Shown here: positions 30,905 through 44,095 of the stretch, piece by piece | Numbering within the stretch: position 1 is the stretch's first letter | How the letters are laid out: each line of letters opens with the position of its first letter | Assembly: GCA_016710385.1 (NCBI GenBank) | Contig: JADJVX010000018.1 | Span: 558,001 to 622,000, forward strand | From: Actinomycetales bacterium | GTDB taxonomy: Bacteria > Actinomycetota > Actinomycetes > Actinomycetales > Dermatophilaceae | Direction of reading: 5' to 3' | Length of the DNA: 64,000 bases | Notes under the pieces: model-generated | Databases searched by the model: none | Seen by the model: only the letters and a program-made list of their open reading frames with translations | What the model was told of the DNA's origin: nothing | Made by a program: the position numbers and the translations under genes

Positions 30905-31539
30905 GCATCCGCTCCATCAGCGACGGCAGGGGTGGGGCCCTCCGGCGTCGCCGGCGCGGCCGACGGTGTTGTCTTCTTCGCGGGAACCGTCTTCTTCGCG
31001 GGAACCGACTTTTTCGCGGGAACCGACTTTTTCGCGGGAACCGACGCCTTTGCAGGGACCGACTTCTTCGCACGGGCCGACTCAGCCCCTGCCGCCGCGG
31101 AGAACGACGCGCGGCTCGGTCGTGCCCCGCTGCTCGCCCGGGGCTTGACTGTCTCGATCCGTGACGCGATGGTCTCCGGTTCGGTCGTCGGCTCCTGGAC
31201 ACCGCCGAGCACCTGTAGGCGAAGCGACTCGACCTCGGCCGCCAGGCTGGCAACCCGCGCCTTGAGGGAGTCGAAGTCGGTGACCTTCACCAACGCTGTC
31301 GAGTTGTCCAACAGTGCGGCCAGCTCGTGACGCATCAGCGCGAGCATCGACTCCTGATTGGCCTTAGCCGAGGCCAACAGGTCGTCCGTGACAGCAGCCA
31401 CTTGGCTGGCCACGTCGGCGGGCGAGGTCCGGCTGGCCAACATCAGCAGGCTCTGGGCCACCTCGGTAGCCCGTGCCCGGGTTGCCTCCCCCAGTCCGCT
31501 GGCCAACTGCACATATCCGCGAATGCCGTCCAACGACAT
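30901..31539 (-). CDS. Coiled-coil protein with H1-like Lys/Pro repeat tail
   Basis: A 212-residue protein. Residues 1-100 are helical (MSLDGIRGYVQLASGLGEATRARATEVAQSLLML, then a VTDFDSLKARVASLAAEVESLRLQ coiled coil). Residues about 130-200 are Ala/Lys-rich with six repeats of the pattern xVPAKK, like bacterial histone H1-like or PhaF-type tails. This pattern suggests DNA or polymer-granule association, an inference only. It overlaps the 87-residue gene by 4 bp and follows the HAD phosphatase by 10 bp. The repeats appear as 18-bp DNA units at 30970-31077. Confidence 0.8.
   Translation of the reverse strand: MSLDGIRGYVQLASGLGEATRARATEVAQSLLMLASRTSPADVASQVAAVTDDLLASAKANQESMLALMRHELAALLDNSTALVKVTDFDSLKARVASLAAEVESLRLQVLGGVQEPTTEPETIASRIETVKPRASSGARPSRASFSAAAGAESARAKKSVPAKASVPAKKSVPAKKSVPAKKTVPAKKTTPSAAPATPEGPTPAVADGADA
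30970..31077. repeat. 18-bp coding tandem repeat (six units)
   Basis: Six consecutive 18-bp units, each read on the minus strand as a six-residue xVPAKK-like repeat. The first two are identical, the third and fourth are identical, and the last two have diverged. This encodes the basic tail of the coiled-coil protein. In-frame unit length makes repeat-number variation between strains likely. Confidence 0.85.
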
Positions 31540-31549
31540 GACGTGCCTC

Positions 31550-32623
31550 CTAGTTCGGGTCACTCCCACCGTACTGCCCCGGCGCGTTCTCACGTAGGGC
31601 ACCCAGCACCTCGTCGAACGTCGCACCAACCTGCACCGCGTGAGGATCACCCTCCGCACGGAGCGCGAGCACCACGGTTCGCCCGAGGGCGGCGAGGGAG
31701 GCGGCGTGGACGGCATACTCGTCCGCCCCCTCGATCTGCACCATGCCCGGTCCGCGCAGGTGCGCGCTGACTCCCCCGGCCGTCCAGTGCCGCGCCGATC
31801 CGGAACCGACGCTGCAGGCTTGGGGGGGACTCAGCAATCCCCGCAGATCGGGCAGCACCCACGTGGGCACCACCGCAGTGGCCGCAAGTTGGGCGAAGCC
31901 GTCAACGCCGGTGAGCACCCACGCAGAGTCCACTCCGAGCCGCATCGCGCCGAGAATGTCGGTGTCGAGGCGATCTCCGACGGCGAGCAACCGGGAGATC
32001 GGCACCCCGACTCGCTTGGCGACCGCGTCGTAGAGCCCTTGTTCCGGCTTACCCACGACGATCGGCTCCCGGCCGGTGGCGTTCCGCACGGCTGCAACGA
32101 GTGTGCCGTTGCCCGGCACGAGTCCTGCCTCGGTCGGGAGGGTGAGGTCGGTGTTGGTCGCAACCCAGACCGCACCGGCGGCAACAGCATGGCTGGCATC
32201 GGCGAGGTCGGCCACCGTGACAGTGCGTGCCCACCCCTGCAGGACCGCTGCCGGGCGTGCCGCAAGACTTCGCACGGGCCGCAGACCAACCTCGGCCAGG
32301 GCCGAATCCACTCCGTCCCCGCCCACGGCGAGGACTGCCTCGTCCGCGCTCAGCCGCTGCAGCAGCCACGCTGCGCCCGCCTGCGCGCTGGTCACCACAT
32401 CCGCCGGCTCCGCCGTCAGCCCCAGCGACCTGAGCTGCCTCGCAACCTCCGTCGGAGTCCGCGCGGCATTGTTGGTCGCGAAGACCACCGGAGTAACGCG
32501 CCGCCCCTGCTCAAGGCAGCCCACGGCATACGGCACGGCCCAGGACCCCCGGTAGACCACGCCGTCCAGGTCGCACGCGATGGCCCCGTATGCCGTGACC
32601 AGCGCCCCGGGGCCGAGACTCAC
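31550..32623 (-). CDS. HAD-IIA family hydrolase (NagD/PGP-like phosphatase)
   Basis: A 357-residue phosphatase. It has HAD motif I CDLDGVVYRG (nucleophile Asp near residue 18), motif II in FATNNAARTP, a C2-type cap and motif III/IV in VGDRLDTDILGA. Substrate unknown (sugar phosphate or phosphoglycolate in relatives). The last 80 residues, including HLRGPGMVQIEG, form an actinobacterial extension. ATG or GTG at 32623, overlapping the TPR gene stop by 4 bp. Confidence 0.9.
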   Translation of the reverse strand: MSLGPGALVTAYGAIACDLDGVVYRGSWAVPYAVGCLEQGRRVTPVVFATNNAARTPTEVARQLRSLGLTAEPADVVTSAQAGAAWLLQRLSADEAVLAVGGDGVDSALAEVGLRPVRSLAARPAAVLQGWARTVTVADLADASHAVAAGAVWVATNTDLTLPTEAGLVPGNGTLVAAVRNATGREPIVVGKPEQGLYDAVAKRVGVPISRLLAVGDRLDTDILGAMRLGVDSAWVLTGVDGFAQLAATAVVPTWVLPDLRGLLSPPQACSVGSGSARHWTAGGVSAHLRGPGMVQIEGADEYAVHAASLAALGRTVVLALRAEGDPHAVQVGATFDEVLGALRENAPGQYGGSDPN

Positions 32624-33570
32624 TCTGTCTGTCCCAGCGCTGTCGCTGTCTGGGTCTGGCTCGCCTCGTCACCGTCGGTCCGCTCGTCCAGGTCGGCGAA
32701 GGTGACCCCGTCGAGCTCGTCGAGGCGTTCTGCAGCATCGGTCTGCAGCTCGGTGTCGGCGTCGACGGCGCGTGCAAACCAGTCGCGGGCCCGGTCCAGG
32801 TGCCCCAACGCCACCTGTGCCTCGGCGTAGGCGTAGCGAAGTCGGGCTGACCACGGTGTCGACGCCGAGCCGGCCAACTCGGGGATCTCAAGCCCAGCAG
32901 CCGCCGCGGCTGCCTGTCCGAGGTCACGCCGGATGCCAGACACGACAATGGCGAGTTCGACACGTTCGTGTTGCGTGAGCCCGCGGGACTCCGGACCCGA
33001 CGCAAGTTCGAGCGCCCGTTCGGACCGGCCCAGCGCGCGCTCGCAGTCGACCATGAAAGGCAACAAGTGGGAGGACCCTGATAGCCGCCGGACGGTGCGG
33101 AACTCCGCCAAGGCCCGTGCCCAATCTCCTCGTCGGTAGGCGACGATACCCAGGGCTTCGCGGGCAGCAGCCACTCGACCGGCCCGTCGCACTGCCGTCT
33201 CGGCGTGCGCCTCGGCCGCGACGACGTTCTCGTCCAGCAGGCGCGCAACCATCACCAGATGCTGCGCGACGCCCACCGCATTCTCCTGAGACAGGGTGCG
33301 CAACTGTGCCCAGATAGCACGGTCAAGCTCCTTGCCCGTGACATCGGGATCGATCGCCGGCTCGGGGAGTCGGATGCTCTTCGGTGCCAGCCGCGAGCCG
33401 CCACGCCGCTCATCCCCGCCGCCGGCCCCTGAGGGCCGACCACCGGCTGGCGCGCCCGACCGTCCGTCGCTCGCACGCGAACCGCGCACGCCACCCCGGG
33501 CACCGCCCGACGACACGGGGGCCCCGCCTCGCCGCGATGATGTACGCCGCTCTGATCGACTCTCGTCCAT
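32620..33570 (-). CDS. TPR-like repeat protein with disordered N-terminus
   Basis: A 316-residue protein. Residues 1-75 are Arg/Gly/Ser-rich and disordered. The rest is helical with TPR-like pairs (AHAETAVRRAGRVAAAREALGIVAYRRGDWARALAEFRTV, and LRYAYAEAQVALGHLDRARDWFARAVDAD). The ATG at 33568-33570 follows AAGGATAGGA. Function unknown; it heads the TPR-HAD-coiled coil-tlyA-nadK-recN run. It starts about 37 bp after the rRNA terminator, so it should need its own promoter, which I could not assign firmly. Confidence 0.85.
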   Translation of the reverse strand: MDESRSERRTSSRRGGAPVSSGGARGGVRGSRASDGRSGAPAGGRPSGAGGGDERRGGSRLAPKSIRLPEPAIDPDVTGKELDRAIWAQLRTLSQENAVGVAQHLVMVARLLDENVVAAEAHAETAVRRAGRVAAAREALGIVAYRRGDWARALAEFRTVRRLSGSSHLLPFMVDCERALGRSERALELASGPESRGLTQHERVELAIVVSGIRRDLGQAAAAAAGLEIPELAGSASTPWSARLRYAYAEAQVALGHLDRARDWFARAVDADTELQTDAAERLDELDGVTFADLDERTDGDEASQTQTATALGQTE

Positions 33571-33607
33571 CGTCCTATCCTTACGTATCTGCAGTTGAGC
33601 CCAGAAA

Positions 33608-33646
33608 CAAGAACGCCCCGCCGGATTGCTCCGCGGGGCGTCTTGT
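33608..33646 (-). terminator. Rho-independent terminator of the rRNA operon
   Basis: A GC-rich hairpin (arms around CGCCCCGC / GCGGGGCG, extended by CAAGA/TCTTG) lies 10 bp after the 5S gene. Read on the minus strand, it is followed by a T-containing stretch. Position and structure fit the end of the rRNA transcript. Confidence 0.85.
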
Positions 33647-33655
33647 CTAAAGTAT

Positions 33656-33772
33656 GTCCGGCTGCGTCCTACTCTCCCACACCGTCACCAGTGCAGTACC
33701 ATCGGCGCTGAAGGGCTTAGCTTCCGGGTTCGGAATGGGACCGGGCGTTTCCCCTTCGCTATGACAGCCGAA
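33656..33772 (-). rRNA. rrf: 5S ribosomal RNA
   Basis: About 117 bases read on the minus strand, with the conserved GGTCCCATTCCGAACCCGG region, AAGCCCTTCAGCGCCGATGG, and GGGAGAGTAGG near the 3' end. Exact ends are estimated to within a few bases. It follows 23S after about 70 bp. Confidence 0.95.
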
Positions 33773-33841
33773 ACTCTATGGAGATATCAATCGCTCCCGA
33801 CCATACCTCGGGAACCACACAGTGGACGCGTAGCTTCTTTG

Positions 33842-38812
<4,971 letters not shown>

Positions 38813-39011
38813 GTGTTGCTCCACGGCAAGCCGTGGAAACTGTTACCCACGAAGGGTTGTTTCACTGACTGAGCAAGAACAACTAGCCGAGCGACCGAAG
38901 CCGCTCGTGTCATTCATTGTCAACCAAAGGATTTTCGTTCGTGGTCGGTCAGGTGTGACGTAGTCACACGGTGATGACGACCTCGAGACGAGGTTATTGG
39001 CATCGATTTTT

Positions 39012-39032
39012 GGCACGCTGTTGAGTTCTCAA
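39012..39032 (-). promoter_or_regulatory. rRNA leader element (antitermination/processing type)
   Basis: On the minus strand this reads TTGAGAACTCAACAGCGTG, about 200 bases before 16S. A near copy precedes 23S at 36972-36990. Such paired GAGAACTCAACAG elements are typical of actinobacterial rRNA leaders and are thought to act with Nus factors or RNase III; nusB is in this window. Confidence 0.6.
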
Positions 39033-39092
39033 GGTTCGGACGCACACCGCAGCTGCACCGCTTTCGCGGCCTGGCTTTGGGGCAACCCTTCA

Positions 39093-39121
39093 ATCTTACC
39101 CGCGTCCATCTTGGGCGTCAA
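39093..39121 (-). promoter_or_regulatory. rRNA operon promoter (sigma-70 type)
   Basis: On the minus strand, TTGACG (39116-39121) and TAAGAT (39093-39098) are separated by exactly 17 bp. This is the best consensus promoter in the window and points into the rRNA leader. Predicted start of transcription is near 39086. A second, much weaker TAGAGT box lies at 39194-39199. Confidence 0.8.
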
Positions 39122-39457
39122 ATCCGTGTCGCGGTATCTCGTGGGACACCTGGCGTTCGGCGTGAGCGCGCTTGGCTCTCTGCGGGGTTCACCACTCTAG
39201 CAGAGTCTGTCGGTGCGTCTACCGGCCGGTGTGGCCGTGCAGCCGCCCCGGCGGACCGGTGCAGGTGGTGGGGAGTCAGTCCTCGGGACCGGCCATCTCG
39301 CGTTGCCGCGGGCGTCCGTTCCTCCCTGTCGGGCTGACGAGTGAGAACCATAGCCCGGGCCGCCGGGATCTCCAAATTGGGTGATTTTCGTGCTCGCCGC
39401 AGTCACGATGCCCGTCCGCCCAGGCCGCGAACTGCGTTGCGTCCGAGGGGAGATAGG

Positions 39458-40735
39458 TCACCCCGCGAGTCGGGCAGCGGCCTGGGCTTTGCGACCGCGA
39501 CGCAAAAGGACGGCATACCCATGCAGGAAGTCTTCGGCTGCGAGGACCGTCTCGGGGTCGGCGACCTTGACGTTGTTGACCGATACCCCGCCCTCGGCCA
39601 CCAGCCGGCGGGCACCATTGCGGGACTCGGCCAGGCCGGTGGCGACCAAGGCGTCGGTGACGCTCGCGCCCACCGACACCTCCCCGTGCGGCAGCTCCGC
39701 GGACGCATCCCGCCAGGTGTCGGCGTCGAGGGCTCCCACATCGCCCTTGCCGAAGATCGCCTCCGAGGCAGCCTGCACCTTCGCCGTGGCGGCGGCACCG
39801 TGGGCCAACGTCGTGATGAAGGACGCCAACTCCTTCTGGGCCGTGCGCCGGAACGGTTCCTGCTCGACCTGCCTCTCGAAATCGGCGATCTCCTCGCGGT
39901 CCAGGTCGGTGAACACCCGCAGCAGCGCGACCACCGAGGCGTCTTCGACGTTGAGGAAGTATTGGTAGAGCGCGTAGGGGCTGGTCATGTCGGCCGAGAG
40001 CCAGATGGCATTGCCCTCCGACTTGCCGAACTTCGACCCCGACGCGTCGGTGAGCAGCGGGGTCGCCAGCGCGTGCACCCCGACGCCCTCGACGCGATGG
40101 ATGAGATCCACTCCGGCGGTGAGGTTGCCCCACTGGTCGGAGCCGCCGGTCTGCAGGGTGCAACCATGGGCCCGGAAGAGCTCGAGGAAGTCCAGCGCCT
40201 GCAGGAGTTGGTAACTGAACTCGGTGTAGGAGATCCCTTCCTGGCTGTCCAACCGCCGGGCCACCGCCTCCTTGCGGATCATCTGGTTGACCCGGAAGTG
40301 CTTGCCGATGTCGCGCAGGAAGTCCAGCGCCGACATCGGCTCGGTCCAGTCGAGATTGTTGACCAGGATGGCTGGATGCTCACACGCCGGGTCGGTGCCG
40401 TCGAAGTCGAGGAACGGCCGCACCAGGTCCTTGATCCGCGCGACGTTGGCGGCCGCCTCGTCCTTGGTCTTAAGGACCCGCTCCGAGGTCGGCTTCGGGT
40501 CGCCGATGAGACCGGTGGAGCCACCGACCAAACAGATGACCCGGTGGCCGGCCCGCTGTAGGCGCCGCAACACGATCAGCTGCACGAGGTTGCCGAAGTG
40601 CAGTGACGGCGCGGTCGGGTCGAAACCGCAATAGGCCGTGATCGGTCCGCTCGCGAGTGCCTCCCGCAGCGCGGCCTCGTCGGTGGTCAGCGCCACCGAT
40701 CCGCGCCACTGCAGCTCGTCGAGGATGTCGTTCAC
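39458..40735 (-). CDS. tyrS: Tyrosyl-tRNA synthetase
   Basis: Charges tRNA-Tyr. The 425-residue class I enzyme has the CGFDPTAPSLHFGN segment (HIGH equivalent HFGN) and YQLLQALDFLELF. The KMSKS-like loop is SGSKFGKSEGN, which marks the TyrS type with KFGKS. A C-terminal S4 domain ends GRKAQAAARLAG. The GTG at 40733-40735 follows AAAGGGA and begins NDILDELQWRG. It lies directly upstream of the rRNA operon in the same direction. Confidence 0.97.
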   Translation of the reverse strand: MNDILDELQWRGSVALTTDEAALREALASGPITAYCGFDPTAPSLHFGNLVQLIVLRRLQRAGHRVICLVGGSTGLIGDPKPTSERVLKTKDEAAANVARIKDLVRPFLDFDGTDPACEHPAILVNNLDWTEPMSALDFLRDIGKHFRVNQMIRKEAVARRLDSQEGISYTEFSYQLLQALDFLELFRAHGCTLQTGGSDQWGNLTAGVDLIHRVEGVGVHALATPLLTDASGSKFGKSEGNAIWLSADMTSPYALYQYFLNVEDASVVALLRVFTDLDREEIADFERQVEQEPFRRTAQKELASFITTLAHGAAATAKVQAASEAIFGKGDVGALDADTWRDASAELPHGEVSVGASVTDALVATGLAESRNGARRLVAEGGVSVNNVKVADPETVLAAEDFLHGYAVLLRRGRKAQAAARLAG

Positions 40736-40763
40736 GGTATGCGTCCCTTTCGTCTGCGATATC

Positions 40764-40832
40764 ACCCCGCCGCGCGGGGCCGGGGTCAAGCCTGCCGCAC
40801 GGCATACCTGCAATGCCAACGGGTATGCCGTG
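40764..40832 (-). terminator. Two hairpins between mpg and tyrS
   Basis: The first hairpin met by mpg transcripts (40798-40832) has 11-bp perfect arms CACGGCATACC and GGTATGCCGTG around a 13-nt loop; it is an inverted pair of the dispersed word. The second (40764-40786) is a CCCCGC/GCGGGG hairpin. Together they probably end mpg transcription, though they could also be tyrS leader structures. No T-tract is seen. Confidence 0.5.
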
Positions 40833-40910
40833 GGCCGCCTCCAGTGGCGCACGCGGTCGCCGCGAGCGCGGCGAGATCAGTCCGCAGGTCAGCTCGGGTC
40901 AGCTCGGAGG

Positions 40911-41531
40911 TCAGCCCGGAGTCCGTGCCCGGCGCACCTTCCCGGGGCGGTAGAGGGAGACGGTCGGGTCCCCGTCGATCCAGTAGCGCCACGGGTATGC
41001 CGTCCCGTCGCCTCCCGGCCCGCTCACCCCGACCCGTGGCCCCTGCCGGATGAGCCGTGCATCGAGCGGGTCCGCCAACTCGACGACGAACGCTGCATCG
41101 GCGGCCAGGGTGTCGATGCCGTTGTGGGCGCCGGTGAGGGCCAGGCACCGAGCCAGTCGCGCCGGGCCGCGAGCCCAGTCCCGCGGTCTCACCCCCGCAC
41201 GCCGCTGGGCAGCTTTCGCTGCACCGTCGACGACCTCACCGGCCCGCAGGAGCACCGCTGCGCCGCCGCCCTCCGGGCCGGTGACCAGGTTGGCGCACCA
41301 GTGCATCCCATAGGTGAAGTAGACGTACAGGCCTCCGGGCGGACCGAACAGCACCTGGGTGCGCGGGGTCGGGCCGCGAAAGCCGTGCGACCCCGGGTCA
41401 CCGATCCCGGCATACGCCTCGACCTCGGTGAGCCGGACCGTGACGCCGGCATGAGCGACCCGGGCCCCCAGCAGGCGGCGGGCGACGTCGTGGACGTCCC
41501 GCTCGTAGCACTCGGCAGTAGCGCGCGGCAT
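40911..41531 (-). CDS. DNA-3-methyladenine glycosylase (AAG/MPG family)
   Basis: Excises alkylated and deaminated purines in base excision repair. The 206-residue protein has the AAG motifs: LTEVEAYAGIGDPGSHGFRG with its catalytic-Glu context, PGGLYVYFTYGMHWCANLVT, GAAVLLRAGEV, and RGPARLARCLALTGAHNG. The ATG at 41529-41531 lies inside a GGTATGCCGC word copy. Divergent from the thioesterase gene. Confidence 0.94.
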   Translation of the reverse strand: MPRATAECYERDVHDVARRLLGARVAHAGVTVRLTEVEAYAGIGDPGSHGFRGPTPRTQVLFGPPGGLYVYFTYGMHWCANLVTGPEGGGAAVLLRAGEVVDGAAKAAQRRAGVRPRDWARGPARLARCLALTGAHNGIDTLAADAAFVVELADPLDARLIRQGPRVGVSGPGGDGTAYPWRYWIDGDPTVSLYRPGKVRRARTPG

Positions 41532-41546
41532 ACCGGGCAGTCTTCC

Positions 41547-41587
41547 CCATGCGCGGTCCCCCGCTTCGCGGTCACCATGCGCGGTCC
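41547..41587. repeat. 13-bp direct repeat between mpg and thioesterase
   Basis: CCATGCGCGGTCC occurs at 41547-41559 and again at 41575-41587, in the divergent gap between two genes whose start codons both lie in the GTATGCCG word. It could be a regulator site for both promoters or a chance duplication. Confidence 0.5.
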
Positions 41588-41599
41588 TACGCTGGCGGT

Positions 41600-42553
41600 A
41601 TGCCGTCCACCGCCAGCACCGGACAGATCACCCTGCGGTTCATGGCCGCTCCCACGGATGCCGGGCAGGGCGGCACGGTGAGCGGCGGGCGGATCCTGGA
41701 GTGGATCGACAAGGCGGGGTTCGCGTGCGCCGCGGGCTGGTCGGGGCGGTATTGCGTCACGGCATACGTCGGCAATATCGACTTCCACCGGCCGGTGCAG
41801 ATCGGCGACCTCGTCGAGGTGTCAGCACAGGTGGTCTTGACCGGACGCAGCAGCATGACGATCGTCGTCGACGTGGCCTCGGGCAACCCGCGGCAGGGCA
41901 CGGTCGAGCACGCCTTCGAGTGCCGGATGGTGTTCGTTGCGGTGGGCGACGACGGACGCACCGTCGCGGTGCCGCAATGGGAGCCCCAGGGCGCGGTCCT
42001 GCGGGCGGCCAAGGCCGACGCGCAGCGGCGGATCGCCCTGCGTGACCGGGTGAAGGCGCTTGTCGCTGCGCAGGATTGGGATGCGCCGACCGAAGCGCAC
42101 ACGGCGACCTTGCGCTTTCTCGCCGCGCCGACGGACGTCAACTGGGGCGGCAAAGTGCACGGCGGCATCCTCATGCGGTGGATCGACGAAACGGGCTACG
42201 TCTGCGCATCCGGGTGGAGCGGCGCCCACGTCGTCTCGCGGTTCTCCGGCGGGATGTCGTTCATCCGGCCGATCCGGATCGGCGACCTCATCGAGATCCA
42301 CTCGCGGATCGTGCACACCGGGCGGTCCTCGATGCATGTCGCGCTGCGGGTGCTGTCGGGCAGTCCCCGCATCGGCGAGTTGGCCCTGGCCACCCAATGC
42401 ACGAGCGTCTACGTCGCGGTCGGTGACGACGGGCGCCCCAGGCCGGTGCCAGCATGGACTCCAACGAACGACGTCGACGTCGCCTCCCAGGAGCGGGCGC
42501 TGGAGTTCATGGCCCTGCGGGCCGATCCGGCCTTCCGGGTCACTCGCGCCTAA
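41600..42553 (+). CDS. Double-hotdog acyl-CoA thioesterase
   Basis: Probable acyl-CoA hydrolase. The 317-residue protein is a tandem of two hotdog domains. Each has the same pattern: LRFMAAPTDA...GGRILEWIDKAGF...VGNIDFHRPVQIGDLVEV, then LRFLAAPTDVNWGGKVHGGILMRWIDETGY...SGGMSFIRPIRIGDLIEI. It belongs with the YciA/acyl-CoA hydrolase family. Chain-length preference is not readable. The ATG at 41600 lies inside a GGTATGCCGT copy, with no clear ribosome site; TACGCT at 41588 could be a -10 box of a leaderless transcript. Its 3' end overlaps argH by 14 bp. Confidence 0.9.
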   Translation: MPSTASTGQITLRFMAAPTDAGQGGTVSGGRILEWIDKAGFACAAGWSGRYCVTAYVGNIDFHRPVQIGDLVEVSAQVVLTGRSSMTIVVDVASGNPRQGTVEHAFECRMVFVAVGDDGRTVAVPQWEPQGAVLRAAKADAQRRIALRDRVKALVAAQDWDAPTEAHTATLRFLAAPTDVNWGGKVHGGILMRWIDETGYVCASGWSGAHVVSRFSGGMSFIRPIRIGDLIEIHSRIVHTGRSSMHVALRVLSGSPRIGELALATQCTSVYVAVGDDGRPRPVPAWTPTNDVDVASQERALEFMALRADPAFRVTRA

Positions 42554-43964
42554 ACTCCCGCGCTTCCGCCAGGACCTGGCGCACCTCGTCGAGTTGCTCG
42601 GTCACCCGTGCCGGGGCGGTGCCTCCGCGACCGTTGCGGGAGGCAAGCGAGCCCGCGACCCTCAGCACGTCCCGCACGTCAGGGGTCAAGGCCGGGTTGA
42701 TCGCGCCCAGGTCGGCGTCGGTGAGGTCCCACAGCTCAATGCCCCGTGACTCGCAGACCCGGACGCACTCCCCCGCGACCTCATGGGCGACCCGGAACGG
42801 CACGCCCTGGCGAACCAACCACTCAGCCACGTCGGTGGCGAGCGCGAAACCCTGGGGGGCCAGGCTCTCCAGCCGGTCGGTGTGGAAGGTGAGCGTGGCG
42901 ATCATCCCCGCGAACGCCGGCAACAGCACGGCCATCGTGTCGATGGCGTCGAAGACCGGCTCCTTGTCCTCCTGCAGGTCGCGGTTGTAGGCCAAGGGCA
43001 GCCCCTTGAGGGTCGTGAGCAGCCCGGCCAGATTCCCGATGACCCGGCCGGCCTTGCCCCGCGTCAGCTCGGCAACATCGGGGTTCTTCTTCTGCGGCAT
43101 GATGCTCGACCCGGTCGAGTAGGCATCGTCGAGGGTGACGTAGGAGAACTCCTTGGTCGCCCACAGGACAACCTCCTCGGCCAGGCGCGACAGGTCGACC
43201 CCGGTCATCGCGAGGACGAACGCGAACTCGGCCGCGACATCGCGGCTGGCGGTGCCATCGATCGAGTTGGCGACCGAGTCGGAGAAGCCCAGCTCGCGGG
43301 CCACCGCCCGCGGGTCCAGGCCGAGGGAACTGCCGGCCAGGGCACCCGAGCCGTAGGGCGACACATCCGCCCGGCGGTCCCAGTCGCGCAATCGGTCGAC
43401 ATCGCGCAGCAAGGCCCAGGCGTGAGCGAGCAAGTGGTGGGACAGCAGCACCGGCTGGGCATGCTGCAGGTGGGTGCGCCCCGGCATGGCCACCCCGAGG
43501 TGCTCGTCGGCCTGGCCGACGATCGCGTCGACGACGTCGAGCACCAGGGCCGCGATCTCGCGGGCGGCGTCGCGCAAGTACATCCGCAGCAGGGTCGCTA
43601 TCTGATCGTTGCGGCTGCGGCCGGCTCGCAGCCGCCCGCCGACCTCAGATCCGGCTCGCTCGATGAGGCCCCGCTCCAGCGCAGTGTGGACGTCTTCGTC
43701 CTCGGGCAAGGGGCCGAAGGCCCCCGACTGCACGTCGGCGAGCAGGGCATGGAGTGCGGCCTCCATGCTGGCGAGGGCGTCGTCGTCGAGCAGCTTCGCG
43801 GCATGCAGCACATGCGCGTGAGCGATCGACCCGGCAATGTCATAGGGAGCCAGACGCCAGTCGAAGTGCGTGCTGCGGGACAACTCGGCCAGGGCGTCGG
43901 CCGGCCCACCGGCGAACCGGCCGCCCCACAAGCTCAGACGATCTGGGGACTGGTCGTGCGGCAT
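42540..43964 (-). CDS. argH: Argininosuccinate lyase
   Basis: Cleaves argininosuccinate to arginine and fumarate, the last arginine step. The 474-residue protein has WGGRFAGGPADALAELS, TALERGLIERAG, the RNDQIAT segment, THLQHAQPVLLSHH and the fumarase-family signature GSSIMPQKKNPD. The ATG at 43962-43964 follows GAAGGAG and lies inside a GTATGCCG copy. It follows argR by 120 bp, with a tandem repeat between; argG is not adjacent. Confidence 0.97.
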   Translation of the reverse strand: MPHDQSPDRLSLWGGRFAGGPADALAELSRSTHFDWRLAPYDIAGSIAHAHVLHAAKLLDDDALASMEAALHALLADVQSGAFGPLPEDEDVHTALERGLIERAGSEVGGRLRAGRSRNDQIATLLRMYLRDAAREIAALVLDVVDAIVGQADEHLGVAMPGRTHLQHAQPVLLSHHLLAHAWALLRDVDRLRDWDRRADVSPYGSGALAGSSLGLDPRAVARELGFSDSVANSIDGTASRDVAAEFAFVLAMTGVDLSRLAEEVVLWATKEFSYVTLDDAYSTGSSIMPQKKNPDVAELTRGKAGRVIGNLAGLLTTLKGLPLAYNRDLQEDKEPVFDAIDTMAVLLPAFAGMIATLTFHTDRLESLAPQGFALATDVAEWLVRQGVPFRVAHEVAGECVRVCESRGIELWDLTDADLGAINPALTPDVRDVLRVAGSLASRNGRGGTAPARVTEQLDEVRQVLAEAREFRRE

Positions 43965-44047
43965 ACGGTCGGACTCCTTCGGTGCGCCGTGGTTGCGGTG
44001 GCGCATGGCGGGTGGCTGGGCGGGTTGGTCGGTCGGGCGACCGGGAC

Positions 44048-44095
44048 ATCAGTCGAGGTATCAGTCGAGGTATCAGTCGGGGTATCAGTCGAGGG
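44048..44095. repeat. Four 12-bp tandem repeats at the argR 3' end
   Basis: Units at 44048, 44060, 44072 and 44084 share the consensus ATCAGTCGAGGT; units 1 and 2 are identical and units 3 and 4 each have one change. The rightmost unit contains the last codons and TGA of argR (read on the minus strand as ...TLD stop). Because the unit is a multiple of three, each copy repeats an in-frame TGA. It looks like replication slippage in the argR-argH gap. Confidence 0.9.

Larger units (their letters stand above)
38813..39457 (-). other. rRNA operon leader and upstream intergenic region
   Basis: This 645-bp stretch between tyrS and 16S has no credible gene. Reading in the direction of transcription it holds the tyrS 3' flank (about 39200-39457, nothing clear), the rRNA promoter (39093-39121), a leader element at 39012-39032 and the 16S leader. 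It contains no GTATGCCG word, unlike most gaps in the window. Confidence 0.75.

Noticed and set aside
39194..39199. Second rRNA promoter at TAGAGT
   Set aside because: The matching -35 hexamer is poor (GTAGAC), so it is not listed as a feature.
44048..44095. CRISPR array
   Set aside because: Units are contiguous 12-bp repeats without spacers.
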